From positions 1 to 64,000 of the forward strand of contig NZ_BMYJ01000003.1 in NCBI RefSeq assembly GCF_014652215.1: a stretch of DNA of 64,000 nt. Reading direction: 5' to 3'. This DNA comes from Neogemmobacter tilapiae. GTDB lineage: Bacteria; Pseudomonadota; Alphaproteobacteria; Rhodobacterales; Rhodobacteraceae. The notes beneath the pieces were generated by a model that had not been told where the DNA came from, did not search any database, and was given only the letters and a program-made list of their open reading frames with translations. Below are positions 1 through 8,475 of this stretch, one piece after another (positions within the stretch are counted from its first letter, which is position 1; each line of letters opens with the position of its first letter). The position numbers and the translations under genes were made by a program.

Positions 1-169
1 TCTTCCGCTTCGGTGAGGCGGTATTTACGGAGGGCGCACCGAAGTCGCAAGAGGGAAAATCGAGAAAGATGACATTTTTTCAAAAGCCTCGGAATGTTGC
101 GCCAGATGTTGGGGTTGGCGCAATTTTCAGCACAAATTCGCCGCGATGCGGCACGGATTGCTGCGCGAC

Positions 170-775
170 CTAGGCAAGGCTTGCTTTCCGCTGGGGAAAG
201 GGCAGCCGCAGCACCAGCAAAAGCAGCAGAATCGCGGCGTGAAGCAGCGCATCGCCCCACCAAACTTTGGAAATCATCACGAAATGCAGCGCGCCCAAGA
301 CCGCCACCGCATAGGTGGCCTTGTGCAAACGCCGCCAGTTCAGCCCGCCCAGCCGTCGAATCGCGGCATTGGAGGATGTGATGGCCAGAGGAATCATCAA
401 AACGAATCCCGCCATGCCGACGATGATATAGGGACGCTTAACCAGATCGGCGCCAATCTCGGCCCAGCGGAAGGCCAGATCGAGGCTGACCCAGACCGCC
501 AGATGCAAGGCGACATAGGTAAAGGTGATCAGACCCAACGCGCGGCGGAACTTGATCAGGTTCAGCCCGGCAAACCGACGCAGGGGCGTGACGGCCAGAC
601 AGAGGATCAGGAACTTGATTCCCCAATCACCCAGATCCCTTTCCAGCGTCTTGACGGGATCGGGACCAAGGTTGTTCGTCACCGCCTGCAGGATCAACAG
701 GCCCAGCGGCACCAATGCCAGCATCCAGACAGCCCAGACCGGAACACGGCGCGCGAAAGCATTCACCCGGTCCAT
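170..775 (-). CDS. msrQ: MsrQ, heme b membrane subunit of the periplasmic methionine sulfoxide reductase MsrPQ
   Basis: This is the cytochrome-b-like integral membrane protein that passes electrons from the quinone pool or cytoplasmic flavin to periplasmic MsrP. The protein is about 201 residues, mostly hydrophobic helices of the ferric-reductase-like fold. With the ATG at 775 as start, histidines fall at 91, 151 and 164, the positions of the conserved heme-ligand histidines in the E. coli protein, which supports this start over an in-frame TTG at 778. The ATG shares its A with the msrP stop (TGATG), so the two genes are translationally coupled. Downstream, to the window edge, no further gene is evident. 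Confidence 0.93.
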   Translation of the reverse strand: MDRVNAFARRVPVWAVWMLALVPLGLLILQAVTNNLGPDPVKTLERDLGDWGIKFLILCLAVTPLRRFAGLNLIKFRRALGLITFTYVALHLAVWVSLDLAFRWAEIGADLVKRPYIIVGMAGFVLMIPLAITSSNAAIRRLGGLNWRRLHKATYAVAVLGALHFVMISKVWWGDALLHAAILLLLLVLRLPFPQRKASLA

Positions 776-1674
776 CAATAGTTCACCGCCAGATCCATGC
801 CTTTATACAGGCTGGCCACCTCGGCCTCATAACCATTGAACATCCGTGTATCCTCGCGGCCCGCAAACAGGCCCGCGCCCACACGGCGTTCGCTGGCTTG
901 GCTCCAGCGCGGATGGTCCACGGTCGGGTTCACATTGGCATAGAAGCCATATTCATTCGGCTGCATCATGTTCCAGGTGGTTGACGGCATCTCGGCCACC
1001 AAGGACATCTTCACGATGCTCTTGATCGACTTGAAACCATATTTCCACGGCACGACCAGCCGGATTGGCGCGCCGTTCTGGTTCGGCATCGGCTCGCCAT
1101 ACAATCCTGTCGCCAGAATCGTCAGCGGATGCATCGCCTCGTCCAGCCGAAGCCCTTCGCGATAGGGCCAGTCCAGCGCCGGCGTTTGCTGGCCCGGCAT
1201 TTCCTCGGGCCGCATCAGGGTTTCAAAGGCGACATACTTGGCCCCCGACTGCACCCCCACCCGGTTCAGCAGATGCGAAAGCTCAAACCCGACCCAGGGC
1301 ACCACCATCGACCAGGCCTCGACACAGCGGAAACGGTAAATCCGTTCCTCCAGCGGCGCGCCCTTCAGGATATCGGCCAGACCATAGCTGCCTGGCTTGT
1401 CCACCAGACCGCCGATTTCCACCGACCAGGGATCCGTCGTCAGCGCCGAAGCATAGCGGGCGGGATCGGCCTTATCAAAACCGAACTCATAATAGTTGTT
1501 ATAGCTGGTGATCTCGTTCAGCGGGTTCGGCGCTTCGTCGGTCGAGTATTTACTTTTCGCATATTCCGCCAGCGCCGGGCTGGCGAGCAGCGCAGCCCCT
1601 GCCCCCGCAATCAACTGGCGACGGTTCAGGAACAGGGATTTCGGGGTCACATCAGACCAATTCAGCGGACGCAT
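775..1674 (-). CDS. msrP: MsrP, periplasmic molybdopterin methionine sulfoxide reductase catalytic subunit
   Basis: MsrP repairs methionine sulfoxide in periplasmic proteins damaged by reactive oxygen or chlorine species. The 299-residue protein begins with a twin-arginine signal ([20 protein letters not shown], residues about 17-36), as expected for a Mo-cofactor enzyme exported folded. It then has the sulfite-oxidase-like fold with the Mo-binding cysteine in the [11 protein letters not shown] segment. The start is supported by AAGGAAAA about 5 bases upstream. It lies upstream of and overlaps msrQ, the usual order. It is divergent from the fasciclin gene across a 279-bp gap that must hold both promoters; no convincing box was found there. 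Confidence 0.95.
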   Translation of the reverse strand: MRPLNWSDVTPKSLFLNRRQLIAGAGAALLASPALAEYAKSKYSTDEAPNPLNEITSYNNYYEFGFDKADPARYASALTTDPWSVEIGGLVDKPGSYGLADILKGAPLEERIYRFRCVEAWSMVVPWVGFELSHLLNRVGVQSGAKYVAFETLMRPEEMPGQQTPALDWPYREGLRLDEAMHPLTILATGLYGEPMPNQNGAPIRLVVPWKYGFKSIKSIVKMSLVAEMPSTTWNMMQPNEYGFYANVNPTVDHPRWSQASERRVGAGLFAGREDTRMFNGYEAEVASLYKGMDLAVNY

Positions 1675-1953
1675 GGGGTTTTCCTTTCGGTGCTGCGAAA
1701 GAACATGCCTCAGAGTGTTGAAAAGGCAAAATCATCTTGCGTCAACTTCACGGCACGCGGCTGAAACAATTCTCATCACGCCGCCTCACACGGGTTCACA
1801 TGAATTTGGCTGGAAACTCATCCGGGGCCGGGCTTAGCGCGTCACCGCAAACCGTCAACGGCCACTCACAGGGATTTTCACCTGATCCGGTTGAAACTTT
1901 CCCACGTCTTCCCTGCGCCAAGCCGATTTGGCAGATCATGAAGGGAGCCAAAA

Positions 1954-2430
1954 ATGATCCGCAGAACCTTTATCGCTCTGACCACTGCCACGTTCCTGTC
2001 GTCGCCCGCTTGGGCGCAGGACAAGGACATCGTTGATACCGCAGTGGGCGCGGGGAACTTTACCACCCTGGCCGCAGCGCTGGAGGCCGCCGGACTGGTC
2101 GAAACGCTGAAGGGCGAAGGCCCGTTCACCGTATTCGCCCCGACCGACGCCGCCTTTGCTGCTTTGCCTGCCGGCACGGTGGAAGACCTGCTGAAGCCGG
2201 AAAACAAGGACAAGCTGACGGCCATCCTGACCTATCACGTCGTGCCGGGCAAAGTGATGTCCACCGACCTGAGCGAAAGGTTGAAGGCCGCGACGGTGCA
2301 GGGCGGTGAGGTGACCATCACGCTGGAAGGCGGGCCAAAGGTGGATGGTGCGGTGATTTCCGCGCCGGACATCGCGGCCTCGAACGGGGTGATTCATGTG
2401 ATCGACTCGGTCATCATGCCGAAAATGTAA
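1954..2430 (+). CDS. Secreted fasciclin (FAS1) domain protein
   Basis: The 158-residue protein has a Sec signal peptide ending near SSPAWA-Q (residues 1-22), followed by one FAS1 domain to the C-terminus. Hallmarks are the H1-type motif [17 protein letters not shown], the YHVVPGK segment, and the closing [16 protein letters not shown]1 proteins are exported adhesion or surface proteins; their biochemical role in bacteria is poorly defined. A ribosome site (AAGGGAG) precedes the ATG. A strong terminator follows directly, so it is transcribed apart from the sigma-factor gene that comes next. Its position beside an ECF sigma/anti-sigma pair suggests it is a regulated target, which is an inference. 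Confidence 0.9.
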   Translation: MIRRTFIALTTATFLSSPAWAQDKDIVDTAVGAGNFTTLAAALEAAGLVETLKGEGPFTVFAPTDAAFAALPAGTVEDLLKPENKDKLTAILTYHVVPGKVMSTDLSERLKAATVQGGEVTITLEGGPKVDGAVISAPDIAASNGVIHVIDSVIMPKM

Positions 2431-2435
2431 GACAA

Positions 2436-2465
2436 AGGGCCGGGGAAACCCGGCCCTTTTGCTTT
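2436..2465 (+). terminator. Rho-independent terminator of the fasciclin gene
   Basis: An inverted repeat with arms GGGCCGGG and CCCGGCCC, separated by AAA, is followed by TTTTGCTTTT. It begins six bases past the fasciclin stop codon. Confidence 0.88.
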
Positions 2466-2466
2466 T

Positions 2467-2492
2467 GGAATAATCCATTGCCCTTGCGCGTC
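2467..2492 (+). promoter_or_regulatory. Candidate ECF-type promoter of the sigma factor gene
   Basis: GGAAT at 2467-2471 and CGTC at 2489-2492 are separated by 17 bases, resembling the GGAAC-N16/17-CGTY pattern of ECF-dependent promoters in alphaproteobacteria. It lies about 190 bases before the sigma-factor start and overlaps the end of the upstream terminator. The match is short and could be chance. If real, it would fit autoregulation. Confidence 0.3.
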
Positions 2493-2685
2493 ATGCTATC
2501 TCTGACCTGTGCTGCGTGTTGGTATCGAAATGATTGCGCTTTCCGCCACGATTCTCCTACAAAGGTCGCAGACCGGTGTTTCGGCGCGGGTCTGGGAAAG
2601 ATTGATTGCCAAGCAAACGGCCAGGCGATCCGGCGGAGGTCGTTTCACGGTGACGATAAGGCAAGGCAGGGCAGGCGATTTACCC

Positions 2686-3171
2686 ATGCAAAGCGAGCTG
2701 GTCAGTCTTTTGCCCCGGCTGCGGCGCTTTGCTGTCTCGCTCACACGAAACGGGCCTGATGCCGATGATCTGGTGCAAGAGGCCTGCATCAAGGCAATGG
2801 CCAATGCGCAGGATTGGGACCGCAGCCAGACCCTAGACCGCTGGGTATTCCGCATCCTGCGCAACCACTGGATCAGCGAATTGCGCAAAAGACAGGTGCG
2901 GCTGGGCCAAGGCCATGTCGATGTGCATGAAACCGAAGAGTTGATCACGACCACGACCGCCGAGCATGATCTGGCGGCGCGGCAGGTGATGGGGCGGCTG
3001 GCGGGCCTTCCCCCGGCGTTTTCCAGCGCGCTTTTGCTGGTGGCGGTGGAAGGCTATAGTTACAAAGAGGCGGCTGAAATTCTGGGCATCCCGCAAGGCA
3101 CGGTGATGAGCCGGATTTCACGGGCACGGGCCTTGCTGGCCGATCAGTTGTCTTTGGTTGGGGGGGTGTGA
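2686..3171 (+). CDS. ECF-family RNA polymerase sigma factor
   Basis: The 161-residue protein has sigma region 2 (DADDLVQEACIKAM and the WVFRILRNHWISELRK segment) and region 4 (EGYSYKEAAEILGIPQGTVMSRISRARALL), with no region 1 or 3, the ECF layout. The ATG at 2686 is chosen because the family starts just before region 2 (QSELVSLLPRLRRFA). The frame is open upstream to 2509, but that part resembles no sigma factor. Its stop overlaps the start of the membrane anti-sigma factor by one base, which points to coupled synthesis of the pair. ECF factors of this size usually answer envelope or oxidative stress; the nearby msrPQ and fasciclin genes make a periplasmic oxidative signal plausible, though this is not shown. 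Confidence 0.93.
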   Translation: MQSELVSLLPRLRRFAVSLTRNGPDADDLVQEACIKAMANAQDWDRSQTLDRWVFRILRNHWISELRKRQVRLGQGHVDVHETEELITTTTAEHDLAARQVMGRLAGLPPAFSSALLLVAVEGYSYKEAAEILGIPQGTVMSRISRARALLADQLSLVGGV

Positions 3172-3935
3172 TGAACGATCTGTCGATGCAGCTTTCCGCC
3201 CTTCTGGATGGTGAACTTTCCACAGCAGAAGCCGAGGCATTGCAGCAAAAGATGCAGGCCGATCCTGCTTTGCAGGCCGAATATGACCGCTTGGTTTCGG
3301 CCAATAATCTGGCGCTGGCCGAATTCGCCGCGATGCTGGAACAGTCCTTGCCGCTGGCCTTGGCGCGGACGGTATCGCAAGCGCCTTTGGCTGTTCCGGC
3401 CAATATGCCCCGCGCGCCGCGCCCTTGGTTGCAGATTGCGGCGGCTTTGGCCTTGGCTGTTCTGACAGGCACTGGCGGCTATATGGCCGGGCAGCGGCAA
3501 GGCGCGGTTCAGCTTGCCGCCGCCGATTGGGTGGCCGAGGTCGCAACCTATCACAAGGTCTATGCCGCCCAAGGGCGGCATCTGGTCGAGGTTCCAGCCA
3601 GTGAATCGGAACATCTGGTCAGTTGGCTTTCGAAAGAAACCGGCGTGCCCTTCACCATCCCGGATCTGTCGGCCCAAGGGCTGACCTTTGAGGGCGGACG
3701 CTTGCTGGTGGCCGCCGGTCAGCCGGTGGGGCAATTGATGTATCGCGATGCTTCGGGAGCCGTCATCGCCCTGTGCTTCATAGCCTCGGACAAACCCGCC
3801 AGCGAAACCGTGCGGCGCGATCTGGATGGTTTCGATGCCTTGATCTGGGGCAAGCCGGGGGCACGGTTCATCGTGATCGGGCCGAAGGGCGACGATAGGT
3901 TGCCAGAAGTGGCGCGGATTGGGCAAAATATCTAG
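3171..3935 (+). CDS. Membrane-anchored anti-sigma factor (RskA-like architecture)
   Basis: The 254-residue protein starts with a short cytoplasmic domain (NDLSMQLSALLDGELSTAEAEAL) of the anti-sigma N-terminal type, has one transmembrane helix at about residues 86-107, and ends in a periplasmic domain of about 145 residues. No zinc-binding H-x3-C-x2-C motif is present, so it is not a ChrR/ZAS-type factor. The start ATG overlaps the sigma-factor stop (TGATG); a GTG three bases earlier is possible. It should hold the adjacent sigma factor at the membrane and release it on an envelope signal, perhaps by proteolysis. That role is inferred from architecture and gene order. Confidence 0.85.
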   Translation: MNDLSMQLSALLDGELSTAEAEALQQKMQADPALQAEYDRLVSANNLALAEFAAMLEQSLPLALARTVSQAPLAVPANMPRAPRPWLQIAAALALAVLTGTGGYMAGQRQGAVQLAAADWVAEVATYHKVYAAQGRHLVEVPASESEHLVSWLSKETGVPFTIPDLSAQGLTFEGGRLLVAAGQPVGQLMYRDASGAVIALCFIASDKPASETVRRDLDGFDALIWGKPGARFIVIGPKGDDRLPEVARIGQNI

Positions 3936-3941
3936 ACCTGA

Positions 3942-4247
3942 TTAGATATACACCAGCGAATAGACGTATGATTTGTTACCCTTGCGACTGACCCATAGGC
4001 CTTCGGGCGGGCAGGATGTTGGCTGATCAGCCGGCAGAACAGACCAAGGACGCCCCGCGATCCCGCCATCATCGGGCTGAATAGCAACCCAGCCCCAGTC
4101 CCGCCGATACGTGATCCACAAGTCAGGCCGATCCTGCCGTTGAAAGCCGCTTTGACCCGTCACGTCGGTTGCCCGTTCGAAAATATAGACCAGATCATCT
4201 ATATGGCGACGCAGTTCGAAACTGTGGATGGCGTGTGATTCGGTCAT
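3942..4247 (-). CDS. Hypothetical protein, 101 aa
   Basis: I do not recognise this small soluble protein. It has no signal peptide or membrane helix and is rich in aromatic residues (DLWITYRRDWGWVAIQPDDGG and a YVYSLVY tail). It lies convergent to the anti-sigma gene with a six-base gap and has no clear ribosome-binding site before its ATG. The frame has codon use in keeping with neighbours, so a real gene is more likely than not, but no function can be given. Confidence 0.5.
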   Translation of the reverse strand: MTESHAIHSFELRRHIDDLVYIFERATDVTGQSGFQRQDRPDLWITYRRDWGWVAIQPDDGGIAGRPWSVLPADQPTSCPPEGLWVSRKGNKSYVYSLVYI

Positions 4248-4308
4248 GCGCGGGCCATTCTGTGTTTTGATTGACGGGACTCAATCAAAAGAACTCCGAC
4301 AATAAAAG

Positions 4309-4328
4309 GGCGGGGCCAAGGCCCCGCC
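4309..4328 (-). terminator. Terminator of the Y-x-(F/Y/W)-x-x-D repeat gene
   Basis: A perfect 9-bp inverted repeat (GGCGGGGCC / GGCCCCGCC with a 2-base centre) is followed on the reverse strand by CTTTTATTG. It sits 25 bases past the stop of the reverse-strand gene at 4353. Confidence 0.75.
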
Positions 4329-4352
4329 AGTTTGCTGCATACACACTGTTTC

Positions 4353-4721
4353 TTAGGGGCGGGCGAGATGCCAGACACCGCCCATGCCTTCACCATTCAC
4401 ATCACCAGAGGCGGCATCTCCGGCAAAGAAATACAAGGGTCGACCGTTCAGCGCCCATTGCAGGCTGCCATCCTTGCGGGTGATTTTCGTCAGCCCACCT
4501 TCATCCGCGACTTCTTCCTTGGCAGCAAAGGGCGGCCAGGCGGTGGCGCAATCGTCGTAGCAAGCCGATTCACCACCTGCGTCCTTGTCAAAGGTGTAAA
4601 GCGCCATGCCGTCCTTGTTTACCAGAACATCACCCGCCGAGGTGCTGGCAGTTTGGGTCGGCGCGGCAAAAGCCATCGGGGCCACCGCAACGAATGCGGC
4701 GACAAATGCGTAAAGTTTCAT
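4353..4721 (-). CDS. Secreted protein with two Y-x-(F/Y/W)-x-x-D repeats (COG4315 type)
   Basis: The 122-residue protein has a Sec signal peptide (MKLYAFVAAFVAVAPMAFAA) and a mature part with two copies of the LY-x-(F/Y)-x-x-D motif: LYTFDKDAGGESACYDDC and LYFFAGDAASGDV. This is the family annotated as secreted-repeat or COG4315 proteins; the function is unknown. Two cysteines in CYDDC could be redox-active or metal-binding. AAGGAAG precedes the start, and a terminator follows. It is a monocistronic gene between the sigma-factor group and clpB. Confidence 0.85.
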   Translation of the reverse strand: MKLYAFVAAFVAVAPMAFAAPTQTASTSAGDVLVNKDGMALYTFDKDAGGESACYDDCATAWPPFAAKEEVADEGGLTKITRKDGSLQWALNGRPLYFFAGDAASGDVNGEGMGGVWHLARP

Positions 4722-4810
4722 GTTGTGCTTCCTTGGGTTTCTCGCAGGTCACAACCTGCACATTCCCATGACGCACCAGCCCAGCGCTTTATTCCGGCAC
4801 ATCAGAAAAA

Positions 4811-4830
4811 AGCCGCCCCGAAGGGCGGCT
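4811..4830 (-). terminator. clpB terminator
   Basis: Arms AGCCGCCC and GGGCGGCT around a CGAA loop are followed on the reverse strand by TTTTTCTG. It starts five bases past the clpB stop codon. Confidence 0.85.
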
Positions 4831-4834
4831 TTCT

Positions 4835-7450
4835 TTAGTGAACCACGGCATCCTGCGGCTTGCGTCGGTTGCTCGCCGAGACGCGGTCGCCTACGATCAA
4901 CCCTTCCGGCCCCGCCGTGACGGCGACCGTCGCCCCGTCCAGCACATCGCCCGCAAGGATCATCTCGGCCAAGGGGTCTTGCAGGTTCTTCTGGATCACC
5001 CGCTTCAAAGGCCGGGCCCCGTAAACCGGATCATAGCCTTCGTCCCCCAGCCAATCCAGCGCCGCCCTGTCCAGCTCCAGCGCAATCTTGCGCCCAGCCA
5101 ACCGCCTTTCCAGCAACGCCAGTTGCACCTTCACGATGCCGTCCATGTCGCCCCGCGTCAGCCGGTCAAAGATCACCATCTCGTCCAGACGGTTCAGGAA
5201 TTCCGGCCGGAAATGGCTGCGCACCGCCTCCATCACCTCGGCCCGCGCCCGCGAAGGGTCAGCCCCGTCCGGCAGTTCCGACAAGGCCCGCGCCCCAAGG
5301 TTCGAGGTCAGGATGATCAGCGTTTGCTTGAAATCGACGGTGCGTCCCTGACCATCAGTCAGAACCCCATCATCCAAGACCTGCAACAGCACGTTGAACA
5401 CATCTGGATGCGCCTTTTCCACCTCGTCAAACAGGATCACCTGATAGGGACGCCGCCGCACCGCTTCGGTCAGAACCCCGCCCTCATCATAGCCCACATA
5501 GCCGGGCGGGGCGCCGATCAGACGGCTGACGGCGTGTTTCTCCATGAATTCGCTCATGTCGATCCGCACCATCGCCTGATCATCGTCAAACAGATATTCC
5601 GCCACAGCCTTGGTCAGTTCGGTTTTCCCAACCCCCGTCGGCCCCAGAAACAGGAAACTGCCCAAGGGACGCCGTTCGTCGTTCAACCCAGCCCGCGCCC
5701 GGCGCACCGCATTGGCCACCGCTGTCAGCGCCGCCCCCTGCCCGATCACCCGCTTGCCCAGTTCCTCTTCCATCTTCAGCAGCTTTTCGCGTTCGCCTTC
5801 CAGCATCTTGGTCGTCGGAATCCCGGTCCAGCGTTCCACAACGCCCGCAATCTGTTCGGGGCGCACCGCTTCGGCCACCATCGCCTCGGAATCCTTCGCC
5901 TCGGCCTCGGCCAACTGCTTTTCCAGCCCCGGAATGATCCCATAGGACAATTCCCCAGCCCGACCCAGATTGCCTTCGCGCTTCACCTGTTCCAGTTCCG
6001 CCCGCGCCCGGTCCAGCTGTTCCTTCAGGCCCCGCGCCTGTTCCAGCGTATCCCGGTCCGCCTGCCATTTCGCCGTCATCGCCGCCGACCGTTCCGTCAG
6101 CCCCGACAGTTCCAGCAACAGCTTTTCCAGACGGTCCCGGCTGGCCGCGTCGTCCTCTTTCTTCAAGGCTTCCGCTTCGATCTGCTTTTGCAGGATTTCC
6201 CGGTCCAAGGCGTCCAGTTCCTCGGGCTTGGAATCCACCTCCATCCGCAGACGGCTGGCGGCTTCGTCCACCAGGTCAATCGCCTTGTCCGGCAGAAAAC
6301 GGTCGGTGATATAGCGATGGCTCAGCGTTGCTGCTGCGACCAAGGCGCTGTCGCTGATCCGCACCCCATGGTGCAGTTCATACTTTTCCTTGATCCCCCG
6401 CAGGATGCTGATCGTATCCTCCACCGTCGGCTCGGACACAAAAACCGGCTGGAACCGACGGGCTAGGGCCGCGTCCTTTTCCACATATTTCCGGTATTCA
6501 TCCAGCGTCGTCGCCCCCACGCAATGAAGCTCACCCCGCGCCAGGGCCGGTTTGATCAGGTTCGCCGCATCCATCGCCCCTTCGGATTTCCCCGCCCCAA
6601 CCAGCGTGTGCATCTCGTCGATGAACAGGATCACCTCGCCCGCCGCCGCCGAAATTTCCGACAGGATCGCCTTTAGACGTTCCTCAAATTCACCGCGATA
6701 CTTCGCCCCTGCAATCAAGGCCCCCATATCCAGCGCCATCAACCGCTTGTTCCGCAAAGATTCCGGCACATCGCCAGAAATGATCCGCAAGGCCAGACCT
6801 TCGGCAATCGCCGTCTTGCCCACCCCCGGCTCGCCAATCAGCACCGGATTGTTCTTTGTCCGTCGCGAAAGCACCTGCATCGTGCGGCGAATTTCTTCGT
6901 CCCGCCCGATGATCGGATCAATCTTGCCCTGTTCCGCCGCCTCGGTCAGATCGCGGGCATATTTCTTCAAGGCGTCATAACCGGCCTCGGCATTCACCGT
7001 ATCCGCCGTCCGGCCCTTGCGCACGTCATTGATCGCCGCGTTCAGCGCCTGCGCGTTCACCGCGCCCGCGACCAACGCATCCTTGGCCTTCGACGGCACC
7101 ATACACAGCGCCATCAGCACCCGTTCCACCGGAACAAAGGAATCCTTAGCCTTTTCCGCCAGCTTTTCCGCCTCGTCCAACACGCGGACCAACGCGGTAT
7201 CGACATAGACCTGCCCATCGCCGCCGCTGACCTTCGCCAGCTTGCCGACCGCCAAGGTCACCGCTTCCGCCACACGTTCCGGCGCACCACCCGCCCGACG
7301 GATCAGGTTCGACGACAGCCCCTGATCATCATCCATAAGCGCTTTCAGCAGATGTTCCGGCAAAACCCGCTGCTGGCCTTCGCGCATCGCAATCGTCTGG
7401 GCTGCCTGCAAAAAGCCGCGCGCCCTTTCCGTGAACTTTTCCAAATTCAT
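4835..7450 (-). CDS. clpB: ClpB, ATP-dependent disaggregase chaperone
   Basis: ClpB is a hexameric AAA+ protein that pulls polypeptides out of heat-induced aggregates together with DnaK/DnaJ (also in this window). The 871 residues are full length. They comprise the Clp N-domain with the canonical start [20 protein letters not shown]1 with Walker [14 protein letters not shown] and Walker [16 protein letters not shown]; the coiled-coil middle domain (about 400-530); and NBD2 with [27 protein letters not shown] and the GARPLKR sensor-2 motif. The middle domain identifies ClpB rather than ClpA or ClpC. It is monocistronic, with a terminator downstream and a possible heat-shock promoter upstream. 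Confidence 0.98.
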   Translation of the reverse strand: MNLEKFTERARGFLQAAQTIAMREGQQRVLPEHLLKALMDDDQGLSSNLIRRAGGAPERVAEAVTLAVGKLAKVSGGDGQVYVDTALVRVLDEAEKLAEKAKDSFVPVERVLMALCMVPSKAKDALVAGAVNAQALNAAINDVRKGRTADTVNAEAGYDALKKYARDLTEAAEQGKIDPIIGRDEEIRRTMQVLSRRTKNNPVLIGEPGVGKTAIAEGLALRIISGDVPESLRNKRLMALDMGALIAGAKYRGEFEERLKAILSEISAAAGEVILFIDEMHTLVGAGKSEGAMDAANLIKPALARGELHCVGATTLDEYRKYVEKDAALARRFQPVFVSEPTVEDTISILRGIKEKYELHHGVRISDSALVAAATLSHRYITDRFLPDKAIDLVDEAASRLRMEVDSKPEELDALDREILQKQIEAEALKKEDDAASRDRLEKLLLELSGLTERSAAMTAKWQADRDTLEQARGLKEQLDRARAELEQVKREGNLGRAGELSYGIIPGLEKQLAEAEAKDSEAMVAEAVRPEQIAGVVERWTGIPTTKMLEGEREKLLKMEEELGKRVIGQGAALTAVANAVRRARAGLNDERRPLGSFLFLGPTGVGKTELTKAVAEYLFDDDQAMVRIDMSEFMEKHAVSRLIGAPPGYVGYDEGGVLTEAVRRRPYQVILFDEVEKAHPDVFNVLLQVLDDGVLTDGQGRTVDFKQTLIILTSNLGARALSELPDGADPSRARAEVMEAVRSHFRPEFLNRLDEMVIFDRLTRGDMDGIVKVQLALLERRLAGRKIALELDRAALDWLGDEGYDPVYGARPLKRVIQKNLQDPLAEMILAGDVLDGATVAVTAGPEGLIVGDRVSASNRRKPQDAVVH

Positions 7451-7519
7451 CGGTCACTCCCACCATCAAGCACCCATCGCGCGCCGCCCACCATGGCACG
7501 ACCCGCCGGGCCTCTATGC

Positions 7520-7550
7520 AAATTTGGGAAGCATGGCCTTCTCTCGCAAG
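7520..7550 (-). promoter_or_regulatory. Possible RpoH-type promoter of clpB
   Basis: On the reverse strand, CTTG (7550-7547) is followed after 18 bases by CCCAAATTT (7528-7520), loosely like the CTTG / CCCCATNT heat-shock elements. It lies about 70 bases before the clpB start. The -10 match is imperfect. Confidence 0.35.
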
Positions 7551-7557
7551 TCTTTCG

Positions 7558-7614
7558 CTTTCATCTTGCCAAAAATACCTAGGGGGAGCCGAAGGCGGGG
7601 GGCAAAGCCCCCCC
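7558..7614. repeat. Dispersed intergenic repeat, copy 1
   Basis: The unit begins CTTTCATCTTGCC, continues through AAAAATACCT and a G-run, and ends in an inverted repeat GGGGGGC - AAA - GCCCCCC. A second, diverged copy with the same opening and the same G/C hairpin lies at 59654-59740. Both sit between genes. I know similar elements from other Rhodobacterales genomes, which is memory rather than a search. Confidence 0.7.
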
Positions 7615-7647
7615 GAACGCATAGGCTTATGGCCAAAGGCCATTCCG

Positions 7648-8475
7648 CTAGATCACATAGGACACAAAAGCAAAGGCCGAAGAATCTGGTGACCAGCAGG
7701 GCACATTGATCGTGCCTTGCCCGCCGTTGAACTCCACCAGCCGCACCCGATTGCCGCCTTCCATATCGCACAGACACAAAGCCACCGGCAGGTTCGGCGG
7801 ATGACCCAGGGTTCCGGGCGGATAGGCCAGATACAGCAGGCGCTGCCCATCCGGCGAAGGATGTGGGAACCAGTTCACGTATTCATCGGCGAACAGCTTA
7901 CGCTGCCCCGAGCCGTCTGGTCCCATCACCCAGATCTGCGCATGTCCATCCCGGTCGCAGTTGTAATAAATGCAGGAACCATCCGGTGAATAATCCGGCC
8001 CATCACAATGCCCCTCGCCATTCGTCAGCCGCACCTCTGCGCCGCCACCGACCGGAATGGTATAGACATCAATCACCCTCCGGTCGCCTCGCGCCGCCAC
8101 ATAGGCCAAGGTCTTGCCGTCCGGTGACCACCCATGCCACCAGCTTGGCGCATCCTCTGTAATCGCCTTCGGCGTCCCCCCACCCGCAGGCAAGGTGAAA
8201 ATCTCGCTCCCCCGCGCGGTATGGTGCGAAATGGCGATCAGCGAACCATCCGGGCTGATCCCATGGTCGTTGTTGCACTTGTCCGCAAAGCCCGTGTCCA
8301 CCATGGCCAGCGACGGTGCGGCCAAATCCACCCGGAACAAATACCCCTCACCATTCACCAGCAGGTTCGCCCCCGAAGGATCCCAGTTCGGTGCTTCGAT
8401 ATGCCGGTCCGTTTCCAGCACGACCCGCGCCGAACCGCGGGCCACATCCCAGATTTGCAGAATCGACCGCATCAT
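7648..8475 (-). CDS. Cytoplasmic TolB-like beta-propeller (PD40 repeat) protein
   Basis: The 275-residue protein is built of PD40/WD40-like blades with recurring (S/D)PDG-x-x-(I/L)-x-(Y/F) units (SPDGSLIAI, SPDGKTLAYV, SPDGSCIYYN, SPDGQRLLYL, SPDSSAFAFV). It has no signal peptide, unlike true TolB, so it probably acts in the cytoplasm. The HGISPDG and GHCDGPDYSPDG segments recall oligogalacturonate-lyase-like propellers. The start at 8475 forms an ATGA overlap with the stop of the gene before it; the frame stays open further upstream, but that stretch lies inside the other gene. Function and ligand are unknown; coupling suggests a role shared with its partner. Confidence 0.75.
   Translation of the reverse strand: MMRSILQIWDVARGSARVVLETDRHIEAPNWDPSGANLLVNGEGYLFRVDLAAPSLAMVDTGFADKCNNDHGISPDGSLIAISHHTARGSEIFTLPAGGGTPKAITEDAPSWWHGWSPDGKTLAYVAARGDRRVIDVYTIPVGGGAEVRLTNGEGHCDGPDYSPDGSCIYYNCDRDGHAQIWVMGPDGSGQRKLFADEYVNWFPHPSPDGQRLLYLAYPPGTLGHPPNLPVALCLCDMEGGNRVRLVEFNGGQGTINVPCWSPDSSAFAFVSYVI

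Noticed and set aside
1-169. Possible structured RNA or gene end at the left edge
   Set aside because: The segment contains GGTGAGGCGGTATTTACGGA and a T run that could belong to an RNA or leader, but no cloverleaf or known RNA could be folded by eye, and the frames here have no support.
1675-1953. ECF or RpoE-type promoters between msrP and the fasciclin gene
   Set aside because: GGAAAC and TGATCC are present, but no matching -10 element lies at the required distance on either strand.
2509-2685. Upstream part of the sigma-factor open frame
   Set aside because: It does not resemble sigma region 1 and would start without a ribosome site; the ATG at 2686 fits the ECF family.
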